A DNA stretch of 64,000 nt from an uncultured Collinsella sp. (GTDB lineage: Bacteria > Actinomycetota > Coriobacteriia > Coriobacteriales > Coriobacteriaceae), in the NCBI GenBank assembly GCA_900542905.1, contig UQPF01000008.1, forward strand, positions 1 to 64,000, written 5' to 3'. The position numbers and the translations under genes were made by a program. The notes under the pieces were generated by a model that saw only the letters and a list, made by a program, of their open reading frames with translations, was not told the origin of the DNA and ran no database searches. Positions 17,661-26,659 of the stretch are shown here, in pieces (positions within the stretch are counted from its first letter, which is position 1; the number at the start of each line of letters is the position of its first letter).

Positions 17661-19114
17661 CGTGCGACCGCCTTCTCAACGCAAGCGACGAGCGTCGATG
17701 CCGCCGTCTCGATATCGCGGTCGCCCACGAGCGTGCGTACATCAAACAGAATGCGGTCGTGCGAGGTGCGCGTGACGACCGGCGTATCGAAGTCTTGGAC
17801 GAGCGAGCGCTTGAGCGCATCGACGGACAGGCGCCCGTCGACCGGGCAGACGGCCACGCACATCGTGGGCAGCTCCACGGTGGGCAGCGAGCCACCGCCG
17901 GGGGTCGACGACTCCTCGACGATTTCCACCTGAACGGCGCACGGGCAACCCGCCTTATCGAGGCCGGCGACCATACGATCGTGCAGCTTGCGGGCACGAC
18001 GCTTCAGATGAGCCTGCGGCAGCGTAAGCATGCTGAGCACCGGAATATCGCGATGGGCAACATCGGCGCCGTCCATGTAGATACGCAGCGTGGCCTCGAG
18101 CGCCGACAGAGCCAGTTTGCCTGGACGCAGAGCGCGCATGAGCGGATGTGCGCCGCAGGCCTGGACCAGATCGCGACGGCCCATGATAATGCCCGCCTGT
18201 GCGGCACCGAGCAGCTTATCGCCCGAGCATGACACCAGATCGAGCCCTGCCGAAACCGAAGCCGGCGTGGTTTCTTCGCCGCCGCGCACCAAGATGTCGT
18301 CAGGCAACAGCGCCCCCGAGCCCTGATCTTCATAGAACAGCAGGCCGTGCTTGTGGGCCAGGGCGGCAAGCTCCCGAGAACCCACCTCCTCGTGGAAACC
18401 CTCGATGCGATAGTTAGAAGGATGGACCTTGAGGATCATCGCCGTATCGGGCGTGATGGCACGTTCGTAGTCGCAAAAATGCGTGCGGTTGGTAGCGCCG
18501 ACCTCGACGAGTTTGGCGCCCGAAGCCGCCATGACGTCGGGGATGCGGAAGCTGCCGCCGATCTCGACAAGCTCGCCGCGGCTGACGATAACCTCTTTGC
18601 CTGCGGCATGGGTCGCCAGCACCAGCAGCACCGCGGCGGCGTTGTTGTTGACGACCAGCGCATCCTCGGCACCGGTGAGTGAGTGGATCAGCTGCGCGGC
18701 GTGCTCCTTGCGCGACCCGCGCGAGCAGGTGTCCACACTGTACTCGAGCGTGCTGTACCCACGTGCGACCTCGGCCACGGCCTTTGCCGCCGACTCCGCG
18801 AGCGGGGCACGACCCAAGTTGGTATGGATGACCACACCCGTGGCGTTGACGGCAGGGCGCAGGCTCGGCAGTGCGGAGCGATGCGCACGCCACTCGATGG
18901 CCGAGGCCAGCTCGCGCTTAGAGCGCGGGGCAGCACCGGCACGAATCGCGGCGCGCTCCTCGTCGAGTTCGGCCGTCACAGCAGCATGGGCCACCGCGTC
19001 GCAGGTCTCCCCCGCCGCCTTCACCACCGGCCACTCGGCAAGCAGCTCGTTGACGGAAGGAATGGCGCGCAAGCGGGCGCGCACCTCATCGGACATGTTC
19101 TGGCTATCGCTCAT
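17657..19114 (-). CDS. selA: L-seryl-tRNA(Sec) selenium transferase
   Basis: 485 aa PLP enzyme that converts Ser-tRNA(Sec) to Sec-tRNA(Sec) with selenophosphate. The PLP lysine is in SCSGDKLLGAAQAG near residue 299; VINTNLGRAPL-like (VIHTNLGRAPL) and VNNNAAAVLL motifs are characteristic. Start ATG at 19114 has GAAAGG 8 bases upstream. It follows the molybdopterin oxidoreductase by 52 bases and is probably the tail of the same formate/hydrogenase transcript. Confidence 0.96.
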   Translation of the reverse strand: MSDSQNMSDEVRARLRAIPSVNELLAEWPVVKAAGETCDAVAHAAVTAELDEERAAIRAGAAPRSKRELASAIEWRAHRSALPSLRPAVNATGVVIHTNLGRAPLAESAAKAVAEVARGYSTLEYSVDTCSRGSRKEHAAQLIHSLTGAEDALVVNNNAAAVLLVLATHAAGKEVIVSRGELVEIGGSFRIPDVMAASGAKLVEVGATNRTHFCDYERAITPDTAMILKVHPSNYRIEGFHEEVGSRELAALAHKHGLLFYEDQGSGALLPDDILVRGGEETTPASVSAGLDLVSCSGDKLLGAAQAGIIMGRRDLVQACGAHPLMRALRPGKLALSALEATLRIYMDGADVAHRDIPVLSMLTLPQAHLKRRARKLHDRMVAGLDKAGCPCAVQVEIVEESSTPGGGSLPTVELPTMCVAVCPVDGRLSVDALKRSLVQDFDTPVVTRTSHDRILFDVRTLVGDRDIETAASTLVACVEKAVAR

Positions 19115-19166
19115 GTGCGGCCTTTCAAAAGAAACGTGGATCAGTCGAATACATCAGCTGAGTCAA

Positions 19167-21284
19167 TTACTCGTCATTATCCCCGCGCGCGACAATCTTT
19201 TCCACGCGAACGGCGTTTTCCTGGGTGAGCGCGGCACCCGTCAACGGGTCCCAACGTAACGGCGTATGGTCGAGCGGGCCCACGCCCAAGGCTTGAGCGC
19301 CACCGGCATCGGCGCCAAACGAACGCCCACCGGGGGCGGCCGAGGTGAAGATGCACGCCGGATGTAGATACGGCGTCGTCTCCACGCGCACGCGGTCGCG
19401 GCCCATATCGCTCACGAGTTCGACGATCTCGCCGCCGGCGATGCCCATGTGCGCAGCAGCATCGGCATTCATCTGCACGGCATCCAGGTCCGACCCAGCC
19501 TCGGCGGCACCTTGGGCCGCGAGCCTTCGCGAGGTATGCGACTCAAAGGGACGGTTACCGCTAATGAGGCGAAACATCCCCGGGCCCGGCTCCACCATGG
19601 GAGCGATCCAGTTGGGTACACGACCCAGGCCGGCTCGTTCCCATACGTCGCTTTCCAGCGCAATTTTGCCGCCATCCAAGGGAATCGCTGGCTCGCCCGT
19701 ACGCGACGGCAACGCAACGCCCGTGTCGGCCCAGCCGCGCTCCTTGAGCTCGTCCAGATTGATCCCAAAAGGCGCCACCTGAGCAGCCGCCAGATCGTCA
19801 GACGTAAACTGGAAGTACTCGCCCACGCCACACGCCTGCGCCAAACCGGCAAAGATCTCCCGACCGGGACGCGTGTCGTTATGCAACACGGGCAGCACGG
19901 CGTTGCGGTAGAACACGCGCGAATCATTGGCGCCCACGACCGTGCCCACGCCACGGTCGGCCTCCAGATACGTCACGTCGGGCAGCACGAAGTCAGAAGC
20001 ACGCGCTGTCTCGGACCAGCGAATATCAATTGTCACGAGCAGGTCGAGCTGTTCCAGAATCGATAGCCACGCCCCGGCGTTGCCATAGCCCGCACCGGGG
20101 TTACTGGCATAGACGATGAGCCCACGCAAATCGCCGGCAAGAATCGACTGACCGATGGTCGTGCACAGGCCGCGCACCGGATCGACCAGTGGATAGCGCT
20201 CGGACCCAAGCTTGGGCTCGCGCGGCACCGGCGGCGTCGCAAAGCGTGCGGGATCGAGGTCGCCCAACACAAGCGGCGTGGGCGGGTTGAGGGCACCGCC
20301 CGCGTGCCCGATGCAGCCCAGCAGCACATCGACCAGGCAGATAGCGCGCGCCGTCTGGATGCTGTTGGCATACGCGATACCGATGCCGCCATGAAAGCCC
20401 GCATCCACCACAGCGGCAGGCGCGGCGGCAGCGAGATCGCGCGCCGTGGCGACAATCTCTGCGGCCGGCACGTCGCACATCGACTCGGCCCACTCGGGCG
20501 TCCAAGCACGGGCCGCCTGCGCCAGCTCGTCAAAACCCGTGGTATAGCGGGTCACGAACTCGTGGTCATACAGGTCCTCGGCAATCAAGACATGCGCAAT
20601 GCCCAGCAGCAAGGCCAGGTCGCAGCCCGGACGCACGCGCAGCCAGCGGTCGGCAAGCGCGGCCGAGCCGCTGCGCCGGGGGTCGACCACGATAATCTTC
20701 GCCCCACGGCGACGGGCATCGTTGAGCGCATCAACAGCCCCCATCGTCGACGAATCGACGATGGAACGCCCCAGATACATGATGCAATCGGTATGCGCCA
20801 GGTCGGAGGCGGGGCTGTAACCCAGGCTGTGCTCCCAGCCGGTGAGACGGCTTACCTCGCAGGCACCGTCGGCACCGTATACGTTGGGCGAGCCCAGCGC
20901 ATGCATAAAGCGATAGGCCCAGTAGCGGTCGAACGAAGGCACGCCGAGCGTCATGCCCAGCGCACGGGGGCCACGTTCGTCAACAATCCCCAAAAGACGC
21001 TCGGCAATCTGGGCAAACGCTTCGTCCCACGAAATCGCATCGAACCCCGAGCCATCAGCTCGTCGGCGCATGGGGTGCACAATGCGATCGCGCTCGTCAA
21101 ACGGCATAGACAGGCGATGCCGACCGCGGGCGCACAGGGCACGCGCCGCGCACGGATGCCCCACAACCGGCAGCTCGGCCACCACGCGACCGTCCTCAAC
21201 GCGTGCCGCAAAGGCGCAATCGGCATAGCATCCCCCGCATGTAGTCACCACGGCGCGACCGTCACGCTTCACAGCAGATGCCAT
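19167..21284 (-). CDS. Molybdopterin oxidoreductase, DMSO-reductase family, substrate unknown
   Basis: 705 aa bis-MGD-type enzyme. The N-terminus has CGGCYADC and HPCAARALC, an iron-sulfur-like Cys set; then the standard molybdopterin domains (ISWDEAFAQIAERL, KIIVVDPRRSGSA, SVLDP-type NPGAGYGN region) and a C-terminal MGD-binding domain (ISGNRPFESHTSRR). No selenocysteine codon occurs; the residue near the Mo site is probably Cys in DGACEVSRLTG. No dedicated electron-transfer or membrane subunit is next to it, and no Tat signal is seen, so it is likely cytoplasmic. It lies between the formate channel gene and selA. Polysulfide/thiosulfate reductase-like or formate-dehydrogenase-like roles are possible; I cannot choose. 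Start at 21284 has AAAGGGG upstream. Confidence 0.8.
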   Translation of the reverse strand: MASAVKRDGRAVVTTCGGCYADCAFAARVEDGRVVAELPVVGHPCAARALCARGRHRLSMPFDERDRIVHPMRRRADGSGFDAISWDEAFAQIAERLLGIVDERGPRALGMTLGVPSFDRYWAYRFMHALGSPNVYGADGACEVSRLTGWEHSLGYSPASDLAHTDCIMYLGRSIVDSSTMGAVDALNDARRRGAKIIVVDPRRSGSAALADRWLRVRPGCDLALLLGIAHVLIAEDLYDHEFVTRYTTGFDELAQAARAWTPEWAESMCDVPAAEIVATARDLAAAAPAAVVDAGFHGGIGIAYANSIQTARAICLVDVLLGCIGHAGGALNPPTPLVLGDLDPARFATPPVPREPKLGSERYPLVDPVRGLCTTIGQSILAGDLRGLIVYASNPGAGYGNAGAWLSILEQLDLLVTIDIRWSETARASDFVLPDVTYLEADRGVGTVVGANDSRVFYRNAVLPVLHNDTRPGREIFAGLAQACGVGEYFQFTSDDLAAAQVAPFGINLDELKERGWADTGVALPSRTGEPAIPLDGGKIALESDVWERAGLGRVPNWIAPMVEPGPGMFRLISGNRPFESHTSRRLAAQGAAEAGSDLDAVQMNADAAAHMGIAGGEIVELVSDMGRDRVRVETTPYLHPACIFTSAAPGGRSFGADAGGAQALGVGPLDHTPLRWDPLTGAALTQENAVRVEKIVARGDNDE

Positions 21285-21345
21285 CTCGATTACCCCTTTC
21301 ATCAGCCAAACACAACAGGCCAAAAGCCCGGCAACGAGTCCCAGG

Positions 21346-21384
21346 CCAAAAAAGCCTCCCGCACGGCAACGCCCCGCGGGAGGC
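21346..21384 (-). terminator. Intrinsic terminator after the formate channel gene
   Basis: GCCTCCCGC pairs with GCGGGAGGC; on the minus strand it is followed by TTTTTTGGCC. It begins 22 bases after the focA stop, so mopB-selAB-selC downstream either depends on read-through or has its own promoter. Confidence 0.8.
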
Positions 21385-21406
21385 CCAACGTCAAACAGAC
21401 GGTACC

Positions 21407-22246
21407 TTACGCCTCGGACTTCTTGGCGTAGATAAACCAGTAGCCAAGCGCGACCAGAACCGCGCCGCCCACGATGTTGCCCAGCGTAGCGGCGGACAGG
21501 TTAAACGCAATGCCCGCGGCGTTGAGCGCATCGGCGCCGGCGACCTTGGCACCATAACCGAACGCGTGCATCACGGCGCCCATGGGCAAAAAGTACATGT
21601 TGGCGACGCAGTGCTCAAAACCGCAGGCCACAAAGGCGGCGATGGGCAGCAGAATGCCCACAACCTTATCGACCACGGTCTTGCCGGCGGTACCGATCCA
21701 CACGGCCAGGCACACAAAGATGTTGCACAGGATACCGCGGAAGAAGATCGTCACCCAGTCGATCGTCACCTTGCCGGCGGCGACGCTCACCATGGAATTG
21801 GCGACCGCCTCGCCGTTGAGCTTGTAAATGCCGGCCATGTACACCAAAAAGACGATGAACAGGGCACCGACAAAGTTACCGACCCATACGACGACCCAAG
21901 CCTTGAGCATCTGAGCCAGGGTGATCTTTTTACTCTTGAGCGCGCAGACCATAAGCGAGTTACCGGTAAACAGCTCGGCGCCGCACACCAGCACGAGCAC
22001 CAGGCCCAGGCAAAAGCACAGGCCGCCCACGACGCGCTGGGCACCCCAGGCCAGCGTGCTGTCGCTCAAAAACACAGTAAAGAACAGGCCGCCGAAGGCG
22101 ATGAACGCGCCGGCGAACATTGCCAACAGAAAGGCCTTAGCGACCGGCAGGTTGGCCTTGGTCACGCCGGCGGCCTCGGTCTTGGCCTCGATCGCGGCGG
22201 GTGCCAGGCAATCGGGAGCGGGGTACTCCACCTTGGAATCTGCCAT
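21407..22246 (-). CDS. focA: Formate/nitrite transporter (FocA family)
   Basis: 279 aa, six predicted membrane helices. FNT signatures are visible: AFIAFGGLFFTV near helix 1, CGAELFTGNSL (the TM2 loop with the Leu-Phe-Thr-Gly-Asn motif) and CGFEHCVANMYFLP near the C-terminal half (the NMYFIP-type motif). Next to a formate hydrogenlyase it should move formate across the membrane. It starts 39 bases after hycI; the ATG at 22246 follows AAGTGA. A strong terminator follows. Confidence 0.92.
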   Translation of the reverse strand: MADSKVEYPAPDCLAPAAIEAKTEAAGVTKANLPVAKAFLLAMFAGAFIAFGGLFFTVFLSDSTLAWGAQRVVGGLCFCLGLVLVLVCGAELFTGNSLMVCALKSKKITLAQMLKAWVVVWVGNFVGALFIVFLVYMAGIYKLNGEAVANSMVSVAAGKVTIDWVTIFFRGILCNIFVCLAVWIGTAGKTVVDKVVGILLPIAAFVACGFEHCVANMYFLPMGAVMHAFGYGAKVAGADALNAAGIAFNLSAATLGNIVGGAVLVALGYWFIYAKKSEA

Positions 22247-22285
22247 GTCAATCACTTCTTTCCTAATCAGCAGGGACAAGTGAAC

Positions 22286-22789
22286 CTATTGCTCTTGCCC
22301 CAAGCGGACAAAGTGGGAAAAGTCGTTGGCGGCCACGGCGTCGTACACGGCGTCGACGGCGTCAAAGACTTCCGGGGACATGGGGTTATAGAACTCCGTG
22401 TCGCCCTGCTGAATCCCGACGAAGACGATATCATCGCACGATTGCTCAATCTCTTCGATCAGAATCGACAAGGGAAGCGAATGCGTGGTGAACATCGACT
22501 TGCGGGCCACATCGCGCTTGTCGAGCAAACGGATGGACCCGACGGGCAGCGCCATGTCGGCAGCATCGACCAAGACCAGACGCGGCGGACGCTCGCGCTT
22601 GACCTCGATGATGTCGTCCTCGGGTGTCTGACCGCCATCGATGGTGTACCAGCCGGCAAGCGGCGCGTCCTCCATCTTTTTGGAGAGCACAGGGCCGGCG
22701 GCATCGTCGGCACGCAGCACGCTTCCCGCCGTGAGCACAATGCCCGCAAACGGGGCGCCGTTCACACGTCCATCCACAACGCGACCCAT
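22286..22789 (-). CDS. hycI: Hydrogenase 3 maturation endopeptidase HycI
   Basis: 167 aa protease that trims the C-terminus of the hydrogenase large subunit after Ni insertion. LRADDAAGPVL corresponds to the family's GDDGAGP loop, and VDAADMALPVGSIRLLD plus TTHSLPLSILIEEI closely follow E. coli HycI; the Asp/His ligands for nickel probing are at these places. The start ATG overlaps the hycH stop (TAATG) and has GGGGAGG upstream; the frame extends further upstream, but that would overlap hycH. It is the last hydrogenase-specific gene of the operon. Confidence 0.92.
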   Translation of the reverse strand: MGRVVDGRVNGAPFAGIVLTAGSVLRADDAAGPVLSKKMEDAPLAGWYTIDGGQTPEDDIIEVKRERPPRLVLVDAADMALPVGSIRLLDKRDVARKSMFTTHSLPLSILIEEIEQSCDDIVFVGIQQGDTEFYNPMSPEVFDAVDAVYDAVAANDFSHFVRLGQEQ

Positions 22790-23370
22790 TACTGCAACCT
22801 CCCCGTCAGATACACGCCCGACACATCGCGCACGCGCTCCACCAGATCGCGAAACTTCATTAAGAACGCGACCTGCTGGGCATGCAGGCCAAAGTCGTCG
22901 TCGAACACCGAGATGCCGGCCTTGGCCGAACCGCGAAAACCGCGCTCGTCGAGCAGCGTGTCGCAGGCCTCGAGCAGCGACGGTACCGCCGCCTTGTCGA
23001 GCTGGCACTCACCAAAGGAGCGGATGGCCTCAAACTTGGTTTTGGCCTCCCCCTCCGGCAGCGCGTCGATAAGCGTATAGAACACATCCACCGGCACCGA
23101 CAGGCGCGGCTCAAAGCAGTCGAGCACGCCAGTGTGGTGGCCCACGGCGAGTGTGTAGTACAGCACGTCGCAGGCCTCCTGGGGAACGTCTTCCTCGGTC
23201 TCCACAAACTTACGCGTGAGCTCGTAAAAGACCACCTGGTCGGGCGCATGGTCCAGGCAAGGGTCGGCGACGCCCTCGGCAGCCTCGTCGCTTGCGCGCG
23301 AGGCATCGCCAAAGGAGCCACCGAGCATACCGGGGCCCGCAAAGTAACCAGAGCGGTCCGTGAGTTCCAT
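22789..23370 (-). CDS. hycH: Formate hydrogenlyase maturation protein HycH/HyfJ
   Basis: 193 aa. Residues 45-190 match HycH (VFYELTRKFVETEED, LYYTLAVGHHTGVLDCFEP, a C-terminal VSGVYLTGRL); the first 45 residues are an extra acidic, Gly-rich piece not present in E. coli HycH (136 aa). The protein is needed for assembly of the large hydrogenase subunit. It starts one base before the end of hyfI and overlaps hycI at its stop, so it is tightly coupled in the operon. Confidence 0.88.
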   Translation of the reverse strand: MELTDRSGYFAGPGMLGGSFGDASRASDEAAEGVADPCLDHAPDQVVFYELTRKFVETEEDVPQEACDVLYYTLAVGHHTGVLDCFEPRLSVPVDVFYTLIDALPEGEAKTKFEAIRSFGECQLDKAAVPSLLEACDTLLDERGFRGSAKAGISVFDDDFGLHAQQVAFLMKFRDLVERVRDVSGVYLTGRLQ

Positions 23371-24153
23371 CTAGCGACCCCCGGCCAGCACCAGATCCTG
23401 CAGCGCCGAGTAGACCTCAACGCGGCGAGGATCATCTTGCTTGTCGATGAGCAGCGCCATGGCACCGCGGATATCGCCCTTGGGTGCGCCCTCGAGCGTA
23501 TCCATAAACTCGTTGGCCAGGTCGCGGCCGTAACGGTAGCCGCTCATGGCGCGAGCCTCGCGCTCGATGGCAACGCGCAGCTTGTACGGCACGCCGGGGT
23601 GCAGGATATCGGCCTGCTCGCCGGCGGCCTCCACCGTGGTCTCGGCATGGAGCTTTTGGTCCAGCAGACCGAGCGCCATGGCAAAGCCGTAGATGGTCTG
23701 CGCGGGGCTGGGCGGGCAGCCGGGGATGTAGACATCGACCGGCAAGATTTTGTCCGTGCCGCCCCAGACGCAGTAGTTGTCGTAGAAGATGCCGCCGGTG
23801 CAGCCGCACGCGCCATAGGACACCACGATCTTGGGATCGGGCGCGGCCTCAAAGGCGCGCAGAGCCGGCATGCGCATGGCACGCGTCACGGCGCCGGTGT
23901 ACAGCAGCACATCGGCGTGGCGGGGCGAGGGCACGACCTTGATGCCAAAACGCTCGACGTCGAAGACGGGCGTGATGGAACCGAAGATCTCGATCTCGCA
24001 ACCGTTGCAGCCACCGCAGTCAACACGGTAGACGTACACCGAGCGCTTGATCTTCTTAAGAAGGGTCGCCTTGGCCTTCTCGATGCTCTCGTCGAGCTCG
24101 ATCTTGGTCGGGCGGTACTGGAGCCGCTCGGGCAAAAGCGTGGGTTCGGCCAT
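23371..24153 (-). CDS. hyfI: [NiFe]-hydrogenase small subunit (HycG/HyfI)
   Basis: 260 aa NuoB-like subunit carrying one proximal [4Fe-4S] cluster: Cys at 46, 49 and 52 in CGGCNGC, then CGCTGG and PGCPPSPAQ. It takes electrons from the 8Fe ferredoxin-like subunits (HyfH, HyfA) to the Ni-Fe site in HyfG. Length matches E. coli HycG (255) and HyfI. It follows hyfH by 2 bases. Confidence 0.95.
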   Translation of the reverse strand: MAEPTLLPERLQYRPTKIELDESIEKAKATLLKKIKRSVYVYRVDCGGCNGCEIEIFGSITPVFDVERFGIKVVPSPRHADVLLYTGAVTRAMRMPALRAFEAAPDPKIVVSYGACGCTGGIFYDNYCVWGGTDKILPVDVYIPGCPPSPAQTIYGFAMALGLLDQKLHAETTVEAAGEQADILHPGVPYKLRVAIEREARAMSGYRYGRDLANEFMDTLEGAPKGDIRGAMALLIDKQDDPRRVEVYSALQDLVLAGGR

Positions 24154-24155
24154 GG

Positions 24156-24872
24156 TTACTCCTCCTTCGTTTCAAAATCCATGATGATGCCCTCGACCGG
24201 CGCCGGACCGGCGGGAATCTTGGGCGCATCGGGGTTGAGCTCGCGGTCGATATACTCCGGGTTCACGCCGTGGCCGCCCAGATACTCCATGCCGGGGCCC
24301 TGGGGCTCACCGGACGCAAGCGTCTCGTTGGCAGCCATGCCGCGCGCGTTGCCGGTCTTTACGGCCGAGGCGGCGCGCAGGGCGTCGAGCTCGCGCTTGC
24401 ACTCCTGGCACATACCGACGGTACGGGCAGCCTGCTCGGCCTCCATGCCGCCGGCCTTTTGCAGCAGGCGCTTAGCGTAGTCGATCTCCTTGTGCGGGGC
24501 AAACGGCTTGCCGCAACGCGAGCAGTGCTCGAGCGTATAGACGCTCTTGCTGGTGAGGTCGTCCTTGCTCATGACGGCCAGCTCAAACTCCTCGGTAAGC
24601 TTGATGGCCTCCATGGGGCAGGCTTCCTCACAGCGGCCGCAGAAGATGCAGCGACCGTAGTCGATCGACCAGGTGATGGTATCGGCCGCAAGGTCGGTGT
24701 CCATGCGAATGGCATCGGCCGGGCACGCCACGCCGCAGGCACCGCAGGCGATGCAGAGCTCCGCGTTGTGCTCGGGCTTGCCGCGCATGTCCTTGTTGGT
24801 GGGGAACGGCGCAAACGGGTACTTGACCGTCGCGTCGCCGGCCTTGGCGTTGACCTTCCAAAGCTTCAGCAT
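24156..24872 (-). CDS. hyfH: 8Fe ferredoxin-like hydrogenase subunit (HycF/HyfH)
   Basis: 238 aa. Two [4Fe-4S] motifs, CIACGACGVACP (40-51) and CIFCGRCEEACP (75-86), as in NuoI, carry electrons along the peripheral arm. Downstream are CSRCGKPF and CQEC (about residues 115-145), a possible zinc-ribbon; the remaining C-terminal stretch of about 80 residues is Pro/Gly-rich and acidic. GAGGAGG precedes the ATG at 24872 by 9 bases. It follows hyfG with no gap (2 bases). Confidence 0.92.
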   Translation of the reverse strand: MLKLWKVNAKAGDATVKYPFAPFPTNKDMRGKPEHNAELCIACGACGVACPADAIRMDTDLAADTITWSIDYGRCIFCGRCEEACPMEAIKLTEEFELAVMSKDDLTSKSVYTLEHCSRCGKPFAPHKEIDYAKRLLQKAGGMEAEQAARTVGMCQECKRELDALRAASAVKTGNARGMAANETLASGEPQGPGMEYLGGHGVNPEYIDRELNPDAPKIPAGPAPVEGIIMDFETKEE

Positions 24873-24873
24873 A

Positions 24874-26655
24874 TTAGAGCGCCTCCTCATCGAGCGGAGC
24901 GGCCATGGTGCCCTCGCCCGCAAGCGGCGACTTGTCGCGCCAGACGTTCTCGAACTGCTCCTTGTCGAGCACATGGTCGCGCTTGGCGGCGACGTCGGTC
25001 ACCGTCACGCGGTCGGTGCAGGAGTAGCACGGGTCGAGCGAACCGACGATCAGCGCCGCGTCGCCCACGGTGTTGCCGCGGAACATGTAGCGCAGGACCG
25101 GCCAGTTGCTGTACGTGGCGGCCTTGGCGCGCCAGCGGTAGCACTTCTGGTTGTTGCCGAGCATGGCCCAGTGCACGTCCTCGCCGCGCGGCGCCTCGGT
25201 GGCACCGATGGCGTACTTGTGCGGGGTGTACTCCCAATCCGTGGTGAGGATGGGGCCCGACGGGCAGTTCTCGAGCATGGTCTCGATCATGTCGATCGAA
25301 TCGTAGACCTCCTGGATGCGAACGGCGGTACGGCCGAAGGCATCGCAGGTGTCGGCCGTAGCGGCGTGCATCTTTTGGACATCCGGATCGGCGTAGCCGT
25401 CGAAGGGATGGTCAAAGCGCACGTCGCGGGCATAGCCCGAGCCACGCATGAGCGGGCCGACCGGCGAGAAGTCGCGTGCGATCTTGCGGTCCAAGATGCC
25501 GATGCCACTCGTACGCTCAATGAAGTTGGGCGTCGAGAGCAAAACGTCGACGAGCTCCTGAACCTCGGAGCGCAGCTGGTGGATGGTCGTGAGCGTGGAG
25601 AGCTTCTGCTCGGCCAAAATGTCGCGACGCACGCCGCCGATCACGTTGAGACCGTAGGTCTTGCGGTGACCGGAGAGCTTCTCGGCCAGGTCCATGGACT
25701 TCTCGCGGACGCGGAAGAACTGCTGGAAGCCGGAGTCGAAGCCCGTGTAGTGCGACGCCAGGCCAATGTTGAGCAGATGCGAGTGCAGACGCTCGACCTC
25801 AAGCATGATGGCGCGGATGTACTGGGCGCGCGGCGGAACATGAATGCCCTGAGCGCGCTCGACGGCCTCGGCATAGGCCACCGAGTGGGCGCAGCCGCAG
25901 ATGCCGCAGATGCCGCAGATGCGGTCGGCGAGGAACGTCACGGCGTCATAGTTCAGGCGCGTCTCGGCAACCTTCTCCATGCCGCGGTGCACGTAGAACA
26001 GACGGTAGTCGGCGTCGACGATCGTCTCGCCCTCAACGAACAGGCGGAAGTGGCCGGACTCGTCAGAGGTGATGTGCAACGGGCCCATGGGGACGAGTGT
26101 GGTCTCCTTGCCCTTGGTATCGGCCAAGAACTCGTAGTTTTCCATGTCGCTCGCGGGAGCGGGACGGAAGCGGTAGTCCATGGAGTCCTTGCGCAGCGGG
26201 TACAGGCCGCTGGGCCAGTCATCGGGCAGTACCAGGCGGCGACGGTCGGGCAAACCCTCGGGGATCAGGCCGAACATGTCGCGCAGCTCGCGCTCGCCCC
26301 ACACGCAGGCGGGGACGAACGGCGTCACGGACGGGAACGTCATCTTGGCGGGATCGACCTCGGTGCGCACGGTAACCCAGCCGGGGTCCTCCCCCTCCAT
26401 GGAGATGACGTAGTACATGGCGTAACGGCCGCACAGGCTGCGCTCGTCGTTGCCGACAATCACAGGAATCCAGCCGTAGCGCTCGTAATACAGGTAGTGG
26501 ACGGCCTCGGGCAGACGGTCCAGCTTGACGGTGATCGTCAGCTGGTCCTCGCACTGCCATTCGACCTTCTCGATAGCGCCCGGCACTGCAGCGCGCAGGG
26601 CCTCGACGTGGCTTTCGCAGCGACGAGCGTAGTCCTTCTTTTCAGGTTCTGCCAT
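24874..26655 (-). CDS. hyfG: [NiFe]-hydrogenase large subunit with NuoC-like N-terminus (HycE/HyfG)
   Basis: 593 aa group-4 (Ech/FHL-type) large subunit. Residues 1-170 form a NuoC-like domain (GERELRDMFG); the rest holds the Ni-Fe site. The second Ni ligand motif is DPCYSCTDR (about 541-549). The first ligand motif is unusual: RICGICGICGCAH (245-257) has one extra Ile-Cys-Gly unit compared with RVCGICGFAH of E. coli, because the 9-bp unit ATCTGCGGC occurs three times in tandem at 25894-25920. The C-terminus (TMAAPLDEEAL) has no obvious His-ended cleavage motif that I recognise, though HycI is encoded downstream. Confidence 0.94.
   Translation of the reverse strand: MAEPEKKDYARRCESHVEALRAAVPGAIEKVEWQCEDQLTITVKLDRLPEAVHYLYYERYGWIPVIVGNDERSLCGRYAMYYVISMEGEDPGWVTVRTEVDPAKMTFPSVTPFVPACVWGERELRDMFGLIPEGLPDRRRLVLPDDWPSGLYPLRKDSMDYRFRPAPASDMENYEFLADTKGKETTLVPMGPLHITSDESGHFRLFVEGETIVDADYRLFYVHRGMEKVAETRLNYDAVTFLADRICGICGICGCAHSVAYAEAVERAQGIHVPPRAQYIRAIMLEVERLHSHLLNIGLASHYTGFDSGFQQFFRVREKSMDLAEKLSGHRKTYGLNVIGGVRRDILAEQKLSTLTTIHQLRSEVQELVDVLLSTPNFIERTSGIGILDRKIARDFSPVGPLMRGSGYARDVRFDHPFDGYADPDVQKMHAATADTCDAFGRTAVRIQEVYDSIDMIETMLENCPSGPILTTDWEYTPHKYAIGATEAPRGEDVHWAMLGNNQKCYRWRAKAATYSNWPVLRYMFRGNTVGDAALIVGSLDPCYSCTDRVTVTDVAAKRDHVLDKEQFENVWRDKSPLAGEGTMAAPLDEEAL
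25894..25920 (-). repeat. Three tandem 9-bp units in the hyfG Ni-ligand motif
   Basis: Three identical copies of ATCTGCGGC (minus strand) encode Ile-Cys-Gly three times, expanding the first CxxC motif of the hydrogenase large subunit by three residues. This is either a lineage-specific feature of the protein or slippage in this strain. Confidence 0.9.
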
Positions 26656-26659
26656 GGTG

